From DATAEU01 sp046724395 (GTDB lineage Bacteria > Actinomycetota > UBA4738 > HRBIN12), in contig JBKOWM010000008.1 of NCBI GenBank assembly GCA_046724395.1, positions 1-7,877 on the forward strand: a stretch of DNA of 7,877 bases, given 5' to 3'. The notes under the pieces are model-generated. The model saw only the letters and a program-made list of their open reading frames with translations. It searched no databases and had not been told where the DNA came from. Shown here piece by piece: positions 1 to 5,714 of this stretch (the first letter of the stretch is position 1; each line of letters starts with the position of its first letter). Made by a program: the position numbers and the translations under genes.

Positions 1-472
1 GGTTGAACCCGTTCATCTTTCCGTCGTTGATCGCCGTGAGGCCGCACCGGAAACAGTGCGTGAGGTCGTGCGGCTGGACGTCGTGGGCGCGGCGGAGCTG
101 CACGACGCGTCCGTCGGTGCATCCGTGCGCATCGCACCGGATCGTGCCGCCCTCGGTCGCTCCGACAGCGCCTGGGTACGTCGCGAAGTAATTGTTGAAC
201 GTGCGGTTCTCTTTCACGATGAAGACCACGTGATCGATCGGCACGTCCGGCGGGAGCGTGGCGCTCGGTGAGAGCGTTCCGCCGCTCGATGGTGCCTGCG
301 TGCGCTGGGCCGTTCCGCCGCCCCGCCAGACGAATCGCACCAGGACGAGCGCCGTGATGACGCCGAGGACGAGGATCAGGCGGCGGCGCGCGACCTGCTG
401 ATGTCTACGTGAAGAAGGCCGGCGGCCGCGCGGGACCGGGAGGCGAGAACCCGGACCCGGCGTGTAGGACAT
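1..472 (-). CDS. Membrane-anchored phosphoesterase, phospholipase C/acid phosphatase type (partial, C-terminus cut off)
   Basis: Only the first 157 residues are in the window; the gene runs off the left edge. An Arg-rich, Pro-rich cytoplasmic start (residues 1-30) is followed by one hydrophobic segment (about 31-49), then a low-complexity Ser/Thr/Pro linker, which suggests a signal anchor with the enzyme outside the membrane. The catalytic domain begins near residue 79 with PIDHVVFIVKENRTFNNYF, the ENR(S/T)F metal-site signature of the PF04185 phosphoesterase family (bacterial phospholipase C, AcpA-type acid phosphatases). The downstream PHDL (134-137) and DGKMNGF (150-156) also fit this family, which hydrolyses phosphate esters at a metal centre. 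The ATG at 470-472 was chosen because it precedes the basic and hydrophobic N-terminus; its ribosome site is weak. The frame is closed upstream by the TAA of the sulfatase, 42 bases away, so the two are probably co-transcribed. Substrate cannot be told. The family call is fairly secure, the start less so. Confidence 0.82.
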   Translation of the reverse strand, partial: MSYTPGPGSRLPVPRGRRPSSRRHQQVARRRLILVLGVITALVLVRFVWRGGGTAQRTQAPSSGGTLSPSATLPPDVPIDHVVFIVKENRTFNNYFATYPGAVGATEGGTIRCDAHGCTDGRVVQLRRAHDVQPHDLTHCFRCGLTAINDGKMNGFN

Positions 473-493
473 GAGCCGGTCAGCGTACTTCGG

Positions 494-509
494 ACCTCGG
501 CGCCGAGGT
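494..509. repeat. Perfect 16-base palindrome between sulfatase and phosphoesterase
   Basis: ACCTCGGCGCCGAGGT reads the same on both strands. It lies in the 42-base gap between the sulfatase stop (515-517) and the phosphoesterase ATG (470-472). It could form an intercistronic RNA hairpin (six base pairs with a GCGC tip) or bind a dimeric protein. There is no T-run after it on either strand, so it is not a classical intrinsic terminator. The symmetry is seen directly; the role is unknown. Confidence 0.45.
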
Positions 510-514
510 TCGGC

Positions 515-1930
515 TTACCCGATGGAGGCCACGGGCTCGTCGCGGGCGGCCCGTAGATCGGCCTCGAGCCTGCGTTCGATCTTCGTGGCCCGAGGGGAGC
601 CGGCGAGGTTCCGGAGTTCGTCCGGATCGGGCCGTCCGACCGTTCCGGTCAGGTCGTACAGCTCAGGCTCGCCCGTTTCGTACTCAACGTAGGCGAACCG
701 CTCCGTGCGAAGCGCCCACCACGCCGGGATGTCGCGCCCACCGTCGAACTCCGACAGCACGCCCGTCCGCCATCCAACGGGATCGCGGCCGACGAGAAGT
801 GGAACCAGGCTCAGCCCGTCGGCGGGTGCCTCGAGCCTCGCCCCGGCGAGCTCGGCGATCGTCGGCGCGATGTCGACGTTGGAAACCGAGTGCGCATCGG
901 TACGCGCCGCTGTCCCCGGGAACCGGACGAAGAAGGGAACGCGGATGCACTCGTCGTACGGGCACGACTTCGTAACCCACCGATGTTCCCCGAACGAGAA
1001 CCCGTTGTCGGTCAGGAACACGACGACGGTCTGCTCGAGGACACCGCGCGCCTGCAGCGCGTCGAGCACCACCAGGACCGCATCGTCGAGCGATGCGAGC
1101 GTCTCGTAGGCCAGCCGGCGATCCTCGCGCAGCTTCGTCGCGCGGCGAACGCCGATCCTGGGGAGGGAGCGAACCCACGACGGCTTGTCGGAGACGTTGG
1201 CCTCGTCGAACGATGCAGGCGTCGGGATGGGACCGGTCCACGATCCGACGTCGCGCGGAGCGGGCGTCCAGGGTGAGTGCGGAGCCGTCGGCGCAAAGTA
1301 CAGGAAGAAGGGCCGGCCGGCCGGCACCGTGCGGATGAACTCCGCCGCCGCTCGAGCGTAGACGTCCGTCGCATAGTCGTCGTCGGACGAGCCGAACGGG
1401 AGGGTGAAGCCGTCGTTCGTCAGCGCGAAGCGATCGTAGACCGAATGCCGGGAGCCCTGGAGTTTGACGAGCCATGTGTCCCACCCAGGCGGCGCCACCG
1501 GCGCGAGCCCGAACGGATACCCGTTCAGGTACTTGCCGACCAGCGCCGTCGTGTAGCCCGCGGCGTGGAGCGAGACCGCGATCGTGTTTGCCTCGTCCAG
1601 GTTCTCGCCGCTCCCGTTGTCGACGACGCCGGTGTGGTGGGAGTAGCGCCCCGTCAGGATCGAGGCGCGGGACGGGCAGCAGAGCGGCGTGTTGACGAAC
1701 GCATTCGGGAAGCGGATCCAGTGCTGGTCAGGATCCTCGAGCAGGCTCTGGAGCTTCGGCATCACGGGCGGCTCGTGCGGGATCGTCTCGAAGGTCTGGT
1801 CGTCGCTCAGGATGACGACGACGTTAAGGCGTCGGTCGGGCGAGGCACCCGTGGATGGCACGGCGACGGCGAGCGTCGCGACGACGACGATCGCGGCGGT
1901 GGCCACCGGGACCCGAAGGCGCGGCGTCAC
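515..1930 (-). CDS. Exported sulfatase, formylglycine-dependent (type I)
   Basis: The 471-residue protein has the full type I sulfatase fold signature. After a hydrophobic N-terminal signal segment (about residues 8-29) comes the first metal site, ILSDDQ (D43, D44). Next is the catalytic CxPSR motif, CCPSR, with C84 as the residue expected to be converted to formylglycine, followed by ASILTGRY. Then come GKYLNGY (K133), HSPW (H218), and TDNG (D308, N309), the second pair of metal ligands. It should hydrolyse sulfate esters outside the cytoplasm, using Ca2+ and the oxidised cysteine; the substrate is not evident. The start is GTG at 1930, whose GTGA overlaps the stop of the MogA-XdhC fusion by four bases, implying translational coupling. 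It gives a well-formed signal peptide. The formylglycine-generating enzyme needed for activation is not in the window. N-sulfatases and sulfatase-like phosphonate hydrolases share these motifs, so the exact chemistry is open. Confidence 0.9.
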   Translation of the reverse strand: MTPRLRVPVATAAIVVVATLAVAVPSTGASPDRRLNVVVILSDDQTFETIPHEPPVMPKLQSLLEDPDQHWIRFPNAFVNTPLCCPSRASILTGRYSHHTGVVDNGSGENLDEANTIAVSLHAAGYTTALVGKYLNGYPFGLAPVAPPGWDTWLVKLQGSRHSVYDRFALTNDGFTLPFGSSDDDYATDVYARAAAEFIRTVPAGRPFFLYFAPTAPHSPWTPAPRDVGSWTGPIPTPASFDEANVSDKPSWVRSLPRIGVRRATKLREDRRLAYETLASLDDAVLVVLDALQARGVLEQTVVVFLTDNGFSFGEHRWVTKSCPYDECIRVPFFVRFPGTAARTDAHSVSNVDIAPTIAELAGARLEAPADGLSLVPLLVGRDPVGWRTGVLSEFDGGRDIPAWWALRTERFAYVEYETGEPELYDLTGTVGRPDPDELRNLAGSPRATKIERRLEADLRAARDEPVASIG

Positions 1931-3144
1931 GGGCGGTCGAGCCAGCCGCCCTCTCGACCGTTCGCGTCGGCGACGAGCCCCGCCGCGATCGCTAGCGCGA
2001 TCTCCTGCGGAGTGCTTCCGCCGAGATCGAGCCCGACGGGCGATCGGATCCGCGCGAGATCCTGGTCCGAGAACCCCATCGCGCGGAGCGCCTCCAGGTA
2101 GGGCGCGACGTGCCGACGGCTCCCCATCACGCCGATGAACCGGACCGGCGATCGGAGGGCCGAGGCGATCATCTCGGCGATCCCCGGCATGTCGTGATCG
2201 GTGAACACGACGACGTCGTCGCGGCCGAGCGGGAGCCCCGCGATGTCGCGCGCAGTCGGAATCGCGCGATCGCCGGCCCCGAGGCGTTCGGGGCGCGGCT
2301 CGACGAGGGCGGCGCGGAAGCCGAGGGCGTCGGTCTGCCGGCGCAGCGAGCGCGCGACGTCCGTCGCAGCCACGAGCGCGATCGTCGGACGCGGACGGTG
2401 AGGCTCGAGGTAGACCTCGACGGTCCCCTCGTCGTGGCGATACACGCGGGTGGTCGGGACCCCGGTCGCATCGACCTCTGCAGCGTCGCGCACGGCCGCC
2501 TCGTCGAACTCGGCGCAGCCGAGGGTGCCGTGCACCTCTCCGCCCGGAACGACGCTGATGAGATTCCCGACGCGGCAGGGCGGAGAGCCCTCGACCTTAA
2601 CTGCGCGCACTTCGACGCGCCGTTCCCCCCCGCGCTCCGACTCGACGTGACCCGTCGGATGCTCACCGGTCGCCCCGGCGAGCAGCTCGAGCGCATGCCC
2701 GAGCACAGGCAGCGCCGCCTCGATCCCCTCTCGGACTCCCTTCGGACTCCCGGGCAGATTCACGATCAGAGTCGGACCCGTCATGCCGACGACGGCGCGG
2801 GACAGCGCGGCCATGGGCGTTTGCTCCAGTCCGGCGCGCCGAATCAGCTCGGCAAGACCCGGCGCCTGCCGGTCGACGACGGCCAGGGTCGCCTCCGGCG
2901 TGACGTCCCGTGGCCCGAAGCCGGTTCCCCCCGTCGTGGCGACGAATGCGACGCCCCGACCGGTCAGAGACCGCAGGGCTCGCTCGATCGCCGGCCGCTC
3001 GTCGGGGACCACGACGCGTTCGACGACGTCGTACCCGGCATCGCCGAGGAGCTGTTCGGCGAGGTCGCCCGACGCATCCTGGCGCGTTCCCCGCGAGACG
3101 CCGTCGGAGACAGTAACGACCGCCGCGGTGACCCTTTCCGTCAT
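1927..3144 (-). CDS. MogA/MoaB molybdopterin-binding domain fused to XdhC/CoxI domain
   Basis: This 405-residue protein joins two molybdenum-cofactor modules. Residues 1 to about 158 are a MogA/MoaB-type domain: TVSDGVSRG (11-19), the substrate-binding loop TTGGTGFGPRDVTPEAT (70-86), SRAVVGMTG (115-123) and IVNLPGSPKGV (127-137). In MogA this fold adenylylates molybdopterin before molybdate insertion. After a short linker, about 178-245 matches the XdhC/CoxI N-terminal domain (EGSPPCRVG, HGTLGCAEFDEAAV). About 252-405 matches the C-terminal Rossmann domain (FTDHDMPGIAEM, FIGVMGSRRHVAPYLEAL, SPVGLDLGGSTPQEIALAIAAG). XdhC proteins bind the cofactor and hand its sulfurated form to xanthine dehydrogenase-family enzymes. 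The start ATG at 3144 matches the usual MogA N-terminus. Cysteines 190 and 210 sit in the XdhC glycine loops. It is divergent from the DUF6457-moaA pair and overlaps the sulfatase. Domain calls are firm; how the two activities cooperate is inference. Confidence 0.92.
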   Translation of the reverse strand: MTERVTAAVVTVSDGVSRGTRQDASGDLAEQLLGDAGYDVVERVVVPDERPAIERALRSLTGRGVAFVATTGGTGFGPRDVTPEATLAVVDRQAPGLAELIRRAGLEQTPMAALSRAVVGMTGPTLIVNLPGSPKGVREGIEAALPVLGHALELLAGATGEHPTGHVESERGGERRVEVRAVKVEGSPPCRVGNLISVVPGGEVHGTLGCAEFDEAAVRDAAEVDATGVPTTRVYRHDEGTVEVYLEPHRPRPTIALVAATDVARSLRRQTDALGFRAALVEPRPERLGAGDRAIPTARDIAGLPLGRDDVVVFTDHDMPGIAEMIASALRSPVRFIGVMGSRRHVAPYLEALRAMGFSDQDLARIRSPVGLDLGGSTPQEIALAIAAGLVADANGREGGWLDRP

Positions 3145-3279
3145 GCCGCCATCGTCGCAGACGCCGTTGGGGCGGTCAGCCGCCCTCGCTCCCCGCCGAT
3201 CCGTCCCCGACCCCTATCATCGCGGCGCCGGGCGGCCGCGACCAGCGCCCGCAAACGCACCGGCCGGAGGGGAGGAAAG
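3145..3279. promoter_or_regulatory. Divergent intergenic region between mogA-xdhC and DUF6457-moaA
   Basis: This 135-base gap separates two divergent molybdenum-cofactor transcription units, so it should carry both promoters. On the plus strand TATCAT at 3215-3220 is a plausible -10 element, about 60 bases before the GTG at 3280, but no good -35 lies at the right distance. On the minus strand no convincing promoter is seen. The region is C/G-rich and contains small palindromes such as GGCGCC and CGGCCG. No CRP-type box is present. Confidence 0.4.
3266..3275 (+). promoter_or_regulatory. Doubled Shine-Dalgarno (GGAGGGGAGG) before the DUF6457 gene
   Basis: Two GGAGG cores lie in tandem at 3266-3270 and 3271-3275, 9 and 4 bases before the GTG at 3280. 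They decide the start of the small DUF6457 gene, because the reading frame stays open for more than 1 kb upstream across the antisense of mogA-xdhC. Confidence 0.65.
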
Positions 3280-3543
3280 GTGGACACGTGGCTCGATCGG
3301 CTCGCGTCGGCGCTCGGGCAGGAGCCCGTGTCGGCGGGCGAGACCTCACAGATCCTGACCGTCGCGCGCGAGGTCGCCCACGGCGTCGAGCGCAGGATCA
3401 CGCCGGTTGCGACGTATCTCCTCGGCGTCGCCGTCGGGCGACAGACATCCGGCGCGGCCGACCGATCCCAGGCGCTCGGAGCCGGCGTCGAGGCGTTGAG
3501 GTCGATCCTGCCGGAGGAGCCGCCCGGGCAGGAGTCCGAGTAG
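3280..3543 (+). CDS. DUF6457 family small protein, molybdenum-cofactor locus
   Basis: The 87-residue product starts VDTWLDRLASALGQEP and continues with REVAHGVERRITPVATYLLGVAVGR (residues 30-54). From memory this pattern is that of DUF6457, a short helical domain found in actinobacteria alone or fused to MobA-type nucleotidyltransferases. Its exact role is not known to me. It is predicted soluble and mostly helical, with an acidic Pro/Glu tail (78-87) and no cysteine. GTG at 3280 is the start because of the strong Shine-Dalgarno and the match to family N-termini. It ends 32 bases before moaA, so the two are likely one operon, which supports an accessory role in cofactor synthesis or use. The in-frame sequence before 3280 is the antisense of mogA-xdhC and should not be counted. 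Gene reality is well supported; function is not. Confidence 0.8.
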   Translation: MDTWLDRLASALGQEPVSAGETSQILTVAREVAHGVERRITPVATYLLGVAVGRQTSGAADRSQALGAGVEALRSILPEEPPGQESE

Positions 3544-3575
3544 CCGGACTTGCCCGGGGTGCGTACGCTGGTCCA

Positions 3576-4604
3576 ATGACGGATTCGTGGACGCCGCCGA
3601 TGAGCGACCCGCCGCAGCGCGGCCCGCTCGTCGACACGTTCGGACGGGTAGCGGACGACTTGCGCGTCTCGGTCACCGACCGCTGCAACTTCCGTTGCAC
3701 CTACTGCATGCCCGCCGAGGGTCTCCGCTGGCTCCCGAGGAGCGAGATCCTGACTTTCGAGGAGCTCGCGCGCGTCGTCGCGGTGCTGGTCGGCCTCGGC
3801 ATCCGGTCGATCAAGGTGACCGGCGGCGAGCCGACCGTGCGGGCCGATCTCCCGACTCTCGTCTCGATGTTCCGGGCCGTCGGCCGCGACGTAGACATCT
3901 CTATGACGACCAACGGAGTGCTGCTCGACCGGCTCGCCGAGCCGCTGGCGCGCGCCGGCCTCGACCGTGTGACCATCAGCTGCGACTCGCTGATGCGCCA
4001 TCGCTTCGCCGAGATGACGCGCCGAGACGCCCTGGACCGCGTCCTGTCCGGAATACGTGCGGCGGAGGAGGCCGGCCTCGATCCGATCAAGATCAACTGC
4101 GTGGTGATCGGCGGCCAGAACGACGACGAGGTGGTCGATTTCGCGGAATGGTCGCGCGAGACGGGCCACCCCGTCCGGTTCATCGAATACATGCCGCTCG
4201 ACGCGGAGCATGCGTGGGAACGAGCCAAGGTCGTCCCCTCACGCTCGATCGTCGAGGTGATCGACGCGGTTCATTCGCTGACGCCGCTCTCGGGTGACGG
4301 CGAGCCGGCGCTCCGATTCGTGTTCGCCGACGGAGCCCCCGGCGGCATCGGCGTGATCTCCTCCGTGAGCGAGCCGTTCTGCCAGACGTGCAACCGTCTG
4401 CGGATCACGGCAGAGGGCGAGATTCGCTCGTGTCTGTTTGCCCTCGAGGAGACCGACCTGCGAGGGCCGATGCGCGACGGCGCCGACGACGCCGAGCTCG
4501 AGCGGCTCGTCCGCAGGGCCGTCTGGCGGAAGTGGTCGGGCCACCGGATCAACCATCCCGACTTCGTCCAGCCCGAGCGCAGCATGTCGATGATCGGAGG
4601 CTGA
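3576..4604 (+). CDS. moaA: GTP 3',8-cyclase MoaA (radical SAM), molybdenum cofactor step 1
   Basis: The 342-residue protein has every MoaA hallmark. The N-terminal radical SAM cluster is CNFRCTYC (C37, C41, C44), followed by the SAM-binding GGEP (83-86). The second, substrate-side 4Fe-4S cluster is FCQTC...SC (C269, C272, C286; spacing CxxC-x13-C). The conserved C-terminal Gly-Gly (341-342) is needed by MoaA. It rearranges GTP to 3',8-cyclo-7,8-dihydro-GTP, which MoaC turns into cPMP; moaC is not in the window. The ATG at 3576 is used; an ATG at 3600 (residue 9) is an alternative, and neither has a strong ribosome site, so coupling to the DUF6457 gene 32 bases upstream is possible. The segment TISCDSLM (133-140), where MoaA normally reads close to VSLDSLD, is a mild oddity. 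Identification is secure. Confidence 0.96.
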   Translation: MTDSWTPPMSDPPQRGPLVDTFGRVADDLRVSVTDRCNFRCTYCMPAEGLRWLPRSEILTFEELARVVAVLVGLGIRSIKVTGGEPTVRADLPTLVSMFRAVGRDVDISMTTNGVLLDRLAEPLARAGLDRVTISCDSLMRHRFAEMTRRDALDRVLSGIRAAEEAGLDPIKINCVVIGGQNDDEVVDFAEWSRETGHPVRFIEYMPLDAEHAWERAKVVPSRSIVEVIDAVHSLTPLSGDGEPALRFVFADGAPGGIGVISSVSEPFCQTCNRLRITAEGEIRSCLFALEETDLRGPMRDGADDAELERLVRRAVWRKWSGHRINHPDFVQPERSMSMIGG

Positions 4605-4637
4605 GGCCCGGCCGCTCATCGGTGGTTCGCTATAGGC

Positions 4638-4654
4638 GCAGCCGCGGCGGCTGC
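4638..4654. terminator. Weak hairpin between convergent moaA and crp-like genes
   Basis: GCAGCC (4638-4643) can pair with GGCTGC (4649-4654) around a five-base GCGGC loop. It lies in the 50-base gap between the convergent ends of moaA and the Crp-like gene, abutting the latter's stop. No T-run follows on either strand, so it is at best a weak bidirectional terminator. Confidence 0.3.
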
Positions 4655-5365
4655 TCAGAGCCCGGCGAGCTTGGCGAGGCCGGAGATGTTCACCAGGACG
4701 AATCGTCGCCCGTCGCGCTCGACGAGATGGCGACGTTGCAGCTCGGAGAGGATCCGCGTGACGTTCTCGCGGCTCCCACCGCATAGGCTGGCAAGGTCGG
4801 CGTGCGTGACGACCGATGGAACGTACGCACCGTTCTCGGGAAGCCTGTCGAGCGTCGGCGCGACCAGCTGGAGCAGCCGTTTGGCGACCCTTCCCTTTAG
4901 ATCGAGGAACAGCAAGTCGTCGACGAAGGCCTCGTGGGCGGCGACCTGCCGTGCGAGCGCGCGCAGGATCGAGCGGGCGGCCGTCCCCTCGGATCCGAGG
5001 AACTCGACGAACGCCTCGCCGGCGGCCGCCCAAATCGACGACTCCTCGAGTGCCAGGGCGGAAGCCGTTCGCGGGAGATCGCCGAGGATCCCGAGCTCGC
5101 CGAAGAATTGCGGGCCGTCGAGCGTCGTGTGGAGCATTCGCTGACCGCCGGACGAGAGGGAAGCGACCTCGATGCGGCCTTCGACCAGGAAGAAGAGCTC
5201 CGGAGCGGGATCGCCCTGATGGAACAGGTACGTGTTTCGACGATATCGTCGAAGCGTCCCCGCGTCGGCAAGGCGCCGAACCGCCGTCAGCGGGACGCCG
5301 TCGAGCAGCGGCGCCGAGGCCATCGACCGAGAAACGTCGGGGACCTTGACCGCCGCCACCGCCAT
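4655..5365 (-). CDS. Crp/Fnr-family transcription regulator
   Basis: About 236 residues (numbered here from the ATG at 5365). A cyclic-nucleotide-binding beta-roll covers roughly 15-125, with LFHQGDPAPELFFLVEGRIEV (47-67, split here by eye) and the phosphate-binding cassette FGELGILGDLPRTASAL (88-104). A long dimer helix (about 128-158) leads to a Crp-type winged helix at about 185-232, including DLASLCGGSRENVTRILSEL, where SRENVTR is the recognition helix. The RTA sequence in the cassette is compatible with a bound cyclic nucleotide. It has a single cysteine (about C195), so it is not an FNR-type Fe-S sensor. The start is uncertain: ATG at 5365, ATG at 5323, or a TTG at 5383 are all in frame with no clear ribosome site. 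It is convergent with moaA and follows a small gene with a terminator, so it probably has its own promoter. The CRP-type box at 5688-5703 is a plausible target. Confidence 0.9.
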   Translation of the reverse strand: MAVAAVKVPDVSRSMASAPLLDGVPLTAVRRLADAGTLRRYRRNTYLFHQGDPAPELFFLVEGRIEVASLSSGGQRMLHTTLDGPQFFGELGILGDLPRTASALALEESSIWAAAGEAFVEFLGSEGTAARSILRALARQVAAHEAFVDDLLFLDLKGRVAKRLLQLVAPTLDRLPENGAYVPSVVTHADLASLCGGSRENVTRILSELQRRHLVERDGRRFVLVNISGLAKLAGL

Positions 5366-5395
5366 CCGGGCAGCGTAGGCCAATCGGCCGACCGG

Positions 5396-5401
5396 ATACT
5401 A
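5396..5401 (-). promoter_or_regulatory. Possible -10 element for the crp-like gene
   Basis: TAGTAT on the minus strand fits the TAnnnT pattern of GC-rich bacteria. It lies about 30 bases before the ATG at 5365 and just past the terminator of the preceding gene. No good -35 hexamer is seen at 16-19 bases. Its position, immediately after a terminator, is the main reason to suspect a promoter. Confidence 0.3.
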
Positions 5402-5410
5402 GGTCCCTCG

Positions 5411-5448
5411 AAAAGAACGACGGGCCCGGCAAGCGCCGAGGCCCGTCG
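5411..5448 (-). terminator. Intrinsic terminator after the small basic gene
   Basis: On the minus strand CGACGGGC (5448-5441) pairs with GCCCGTCG (5425-5418), extended by one more pair, a bulged T and four inner G-C pairs around a four-base loop. It is followed directly by TTCTTTT (5417-5411). This GC stem plus T-rich tail is the classical Rho-independent form. It lies 17 bases past the stop of the 40-residue gene and separates it from the Crp-like gene. Confidence 0.8.
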
Positions 5449-5464
5449 CCAAAGGTCGCGGTTG

Positions 5465-5587
5465 CTACAGCTTCTTGTGAGCCCTGCGGCGAAGGCTGCG
5501 CTTCTTCGTGACCCGTGTCGCAGCCCGCTCGTCCTTCTCGTCCTTCTTTTCTCCAGCCGCCTTCGGCTGAATCTTCTTCTCCGCCAC
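5465..5587 (-). CDS. Small lysine/arginine-rich protein, 40 residues, unknown function
   Basis: GTG at 5587 to TAG at 5465 encodes a 40-residue protein beginning VAEKKIQPKAAGEKKDEKDE and ending in KKRSLRRRAHKKL. Ten lysines and six arginines make 40% of it. The first half mixes Lys with Glu/Asp; the last third is almost purely basic. No membrane segment or cysteine is present. It is likely disordered or helical when bound to nucleic acid, like small ribosome- or DNA-associated basic proteins, but I do not recognise a family. The gene is supported by a gggggagg ribosome site at ideal distance, by G/C in 32 of 40 codon third positions, and by the strong terminator 17 bases after the stop. A second in-frame GTG at 5596 would add three residues but overlaps the ribosome site. 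A CRP-type box about 100 bases upstream suggests regulated, monocistronic expression. An sRNA is the main alternative. Confidence 0.68.
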   Translation of the reverse strand: MAEKKIQPKAAGEKKDEKDERAATRVTKKRSLRRRAHKKL

Positions 5588-5595
5588 CCCACTCA

Positions 5596-5603
5596 CCTCC
5601 CCC
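5596..5603 (-). promoter_or_regulatory. Strong Shine-Dalgarno before the small basic gene
   Basis: GGGGGAGG on the minus strand lies 8 bases before the GTG at 5587. It is the strongest ribosome site on the minus strand of this window and decides the start of the 40-residue gene. Confidence 0.65.
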
Positions 5604-5687
5604 GGATGCTCGGCGGAACCCGATCCCGACGCCGCCATCTTCCCGCCTGCCCGCCCGAGGTTCGGTGTCGTGCGTCACCGACGCCAA

Positions 5688-5703
5688 TGTGATGCTCGTC
5701 ACA
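5688..5703. promoter_or_regulatory. CRP-type operator, exact TGTGA-N6-TCACA
   Basis: TGTGATGCTCGTCACA is an exact match to both half-sites and the spacing of the classical CRP consensus (TGTGA-N6-TCACA). It sits in the non-coding gap between the zinc-binding gene (stop at 5715) and the 40-residue basic gene (start at 5587), and directly abuts TTGGCG (minus strand 5687-5682), a possible -35. That spacing would put the operator centre near -44, close to a class II activator position. No good -10 is seen 17 bases further on. The Crp/Fnr regulator encoded 320 bases away is the obvious candidate ligand protein, by inference. Confidence 0.65.
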
Positions 5704-5714
5704 CCCCGGCCACG

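Noticed and set aside
1277..2101. Plus-strand open frame of 274 codons across the sulfatase
   Set aside because: It lies antisense to a gene with complete sulfatase motifs, has an Arg-rich shadow composition and no domain pattern.
2110..3279. Long plus-strand open frame (about 390 codons) upstream of, and in frame with, the DUF6457 gene
   Set aside because: It is the antisense of the well-supported mogA-xdhC gene, has low-complexity Arg/Gly/Asp composition, and a strong ribosome site marks the real start at 3280.
3145..3279. Molybdenum-cofactor riboswitch in the divergent region
   Set aside because: The gap is GC-rich and offers no recognisable Moco-aptamer arrangement by eye; a covariance-model search would be needed to claim one.
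3968..3983. A second CRP-type half-site (TGTGA) inside moaA
   Set aside because: The other half reads GCTGC, not TCACA, and it lies within coding sequence.
4655..5365. FNR-type oxygen sensor
   Set aside because: Only one cysteine is present, in the helix-turn-helix part, so no 4Fe-4S site can form.
5366..5383. TTG start at 5383 for the Crp-like protein
   Set aside because: Adds six residues with no ribosome site and leaves almost no leader after the candidate -10; kept only as an alternative.
4239..5702. Minus-strand open frame of 487 codons spanning the moaA end, the crp-like gene and the small gene
   Set aside because: It is out of frame with the real Crp-like and 40-residue genes and antisense to moaA; its sequence is a Gly/Arg-rich shadow typical of high-GC DNA.
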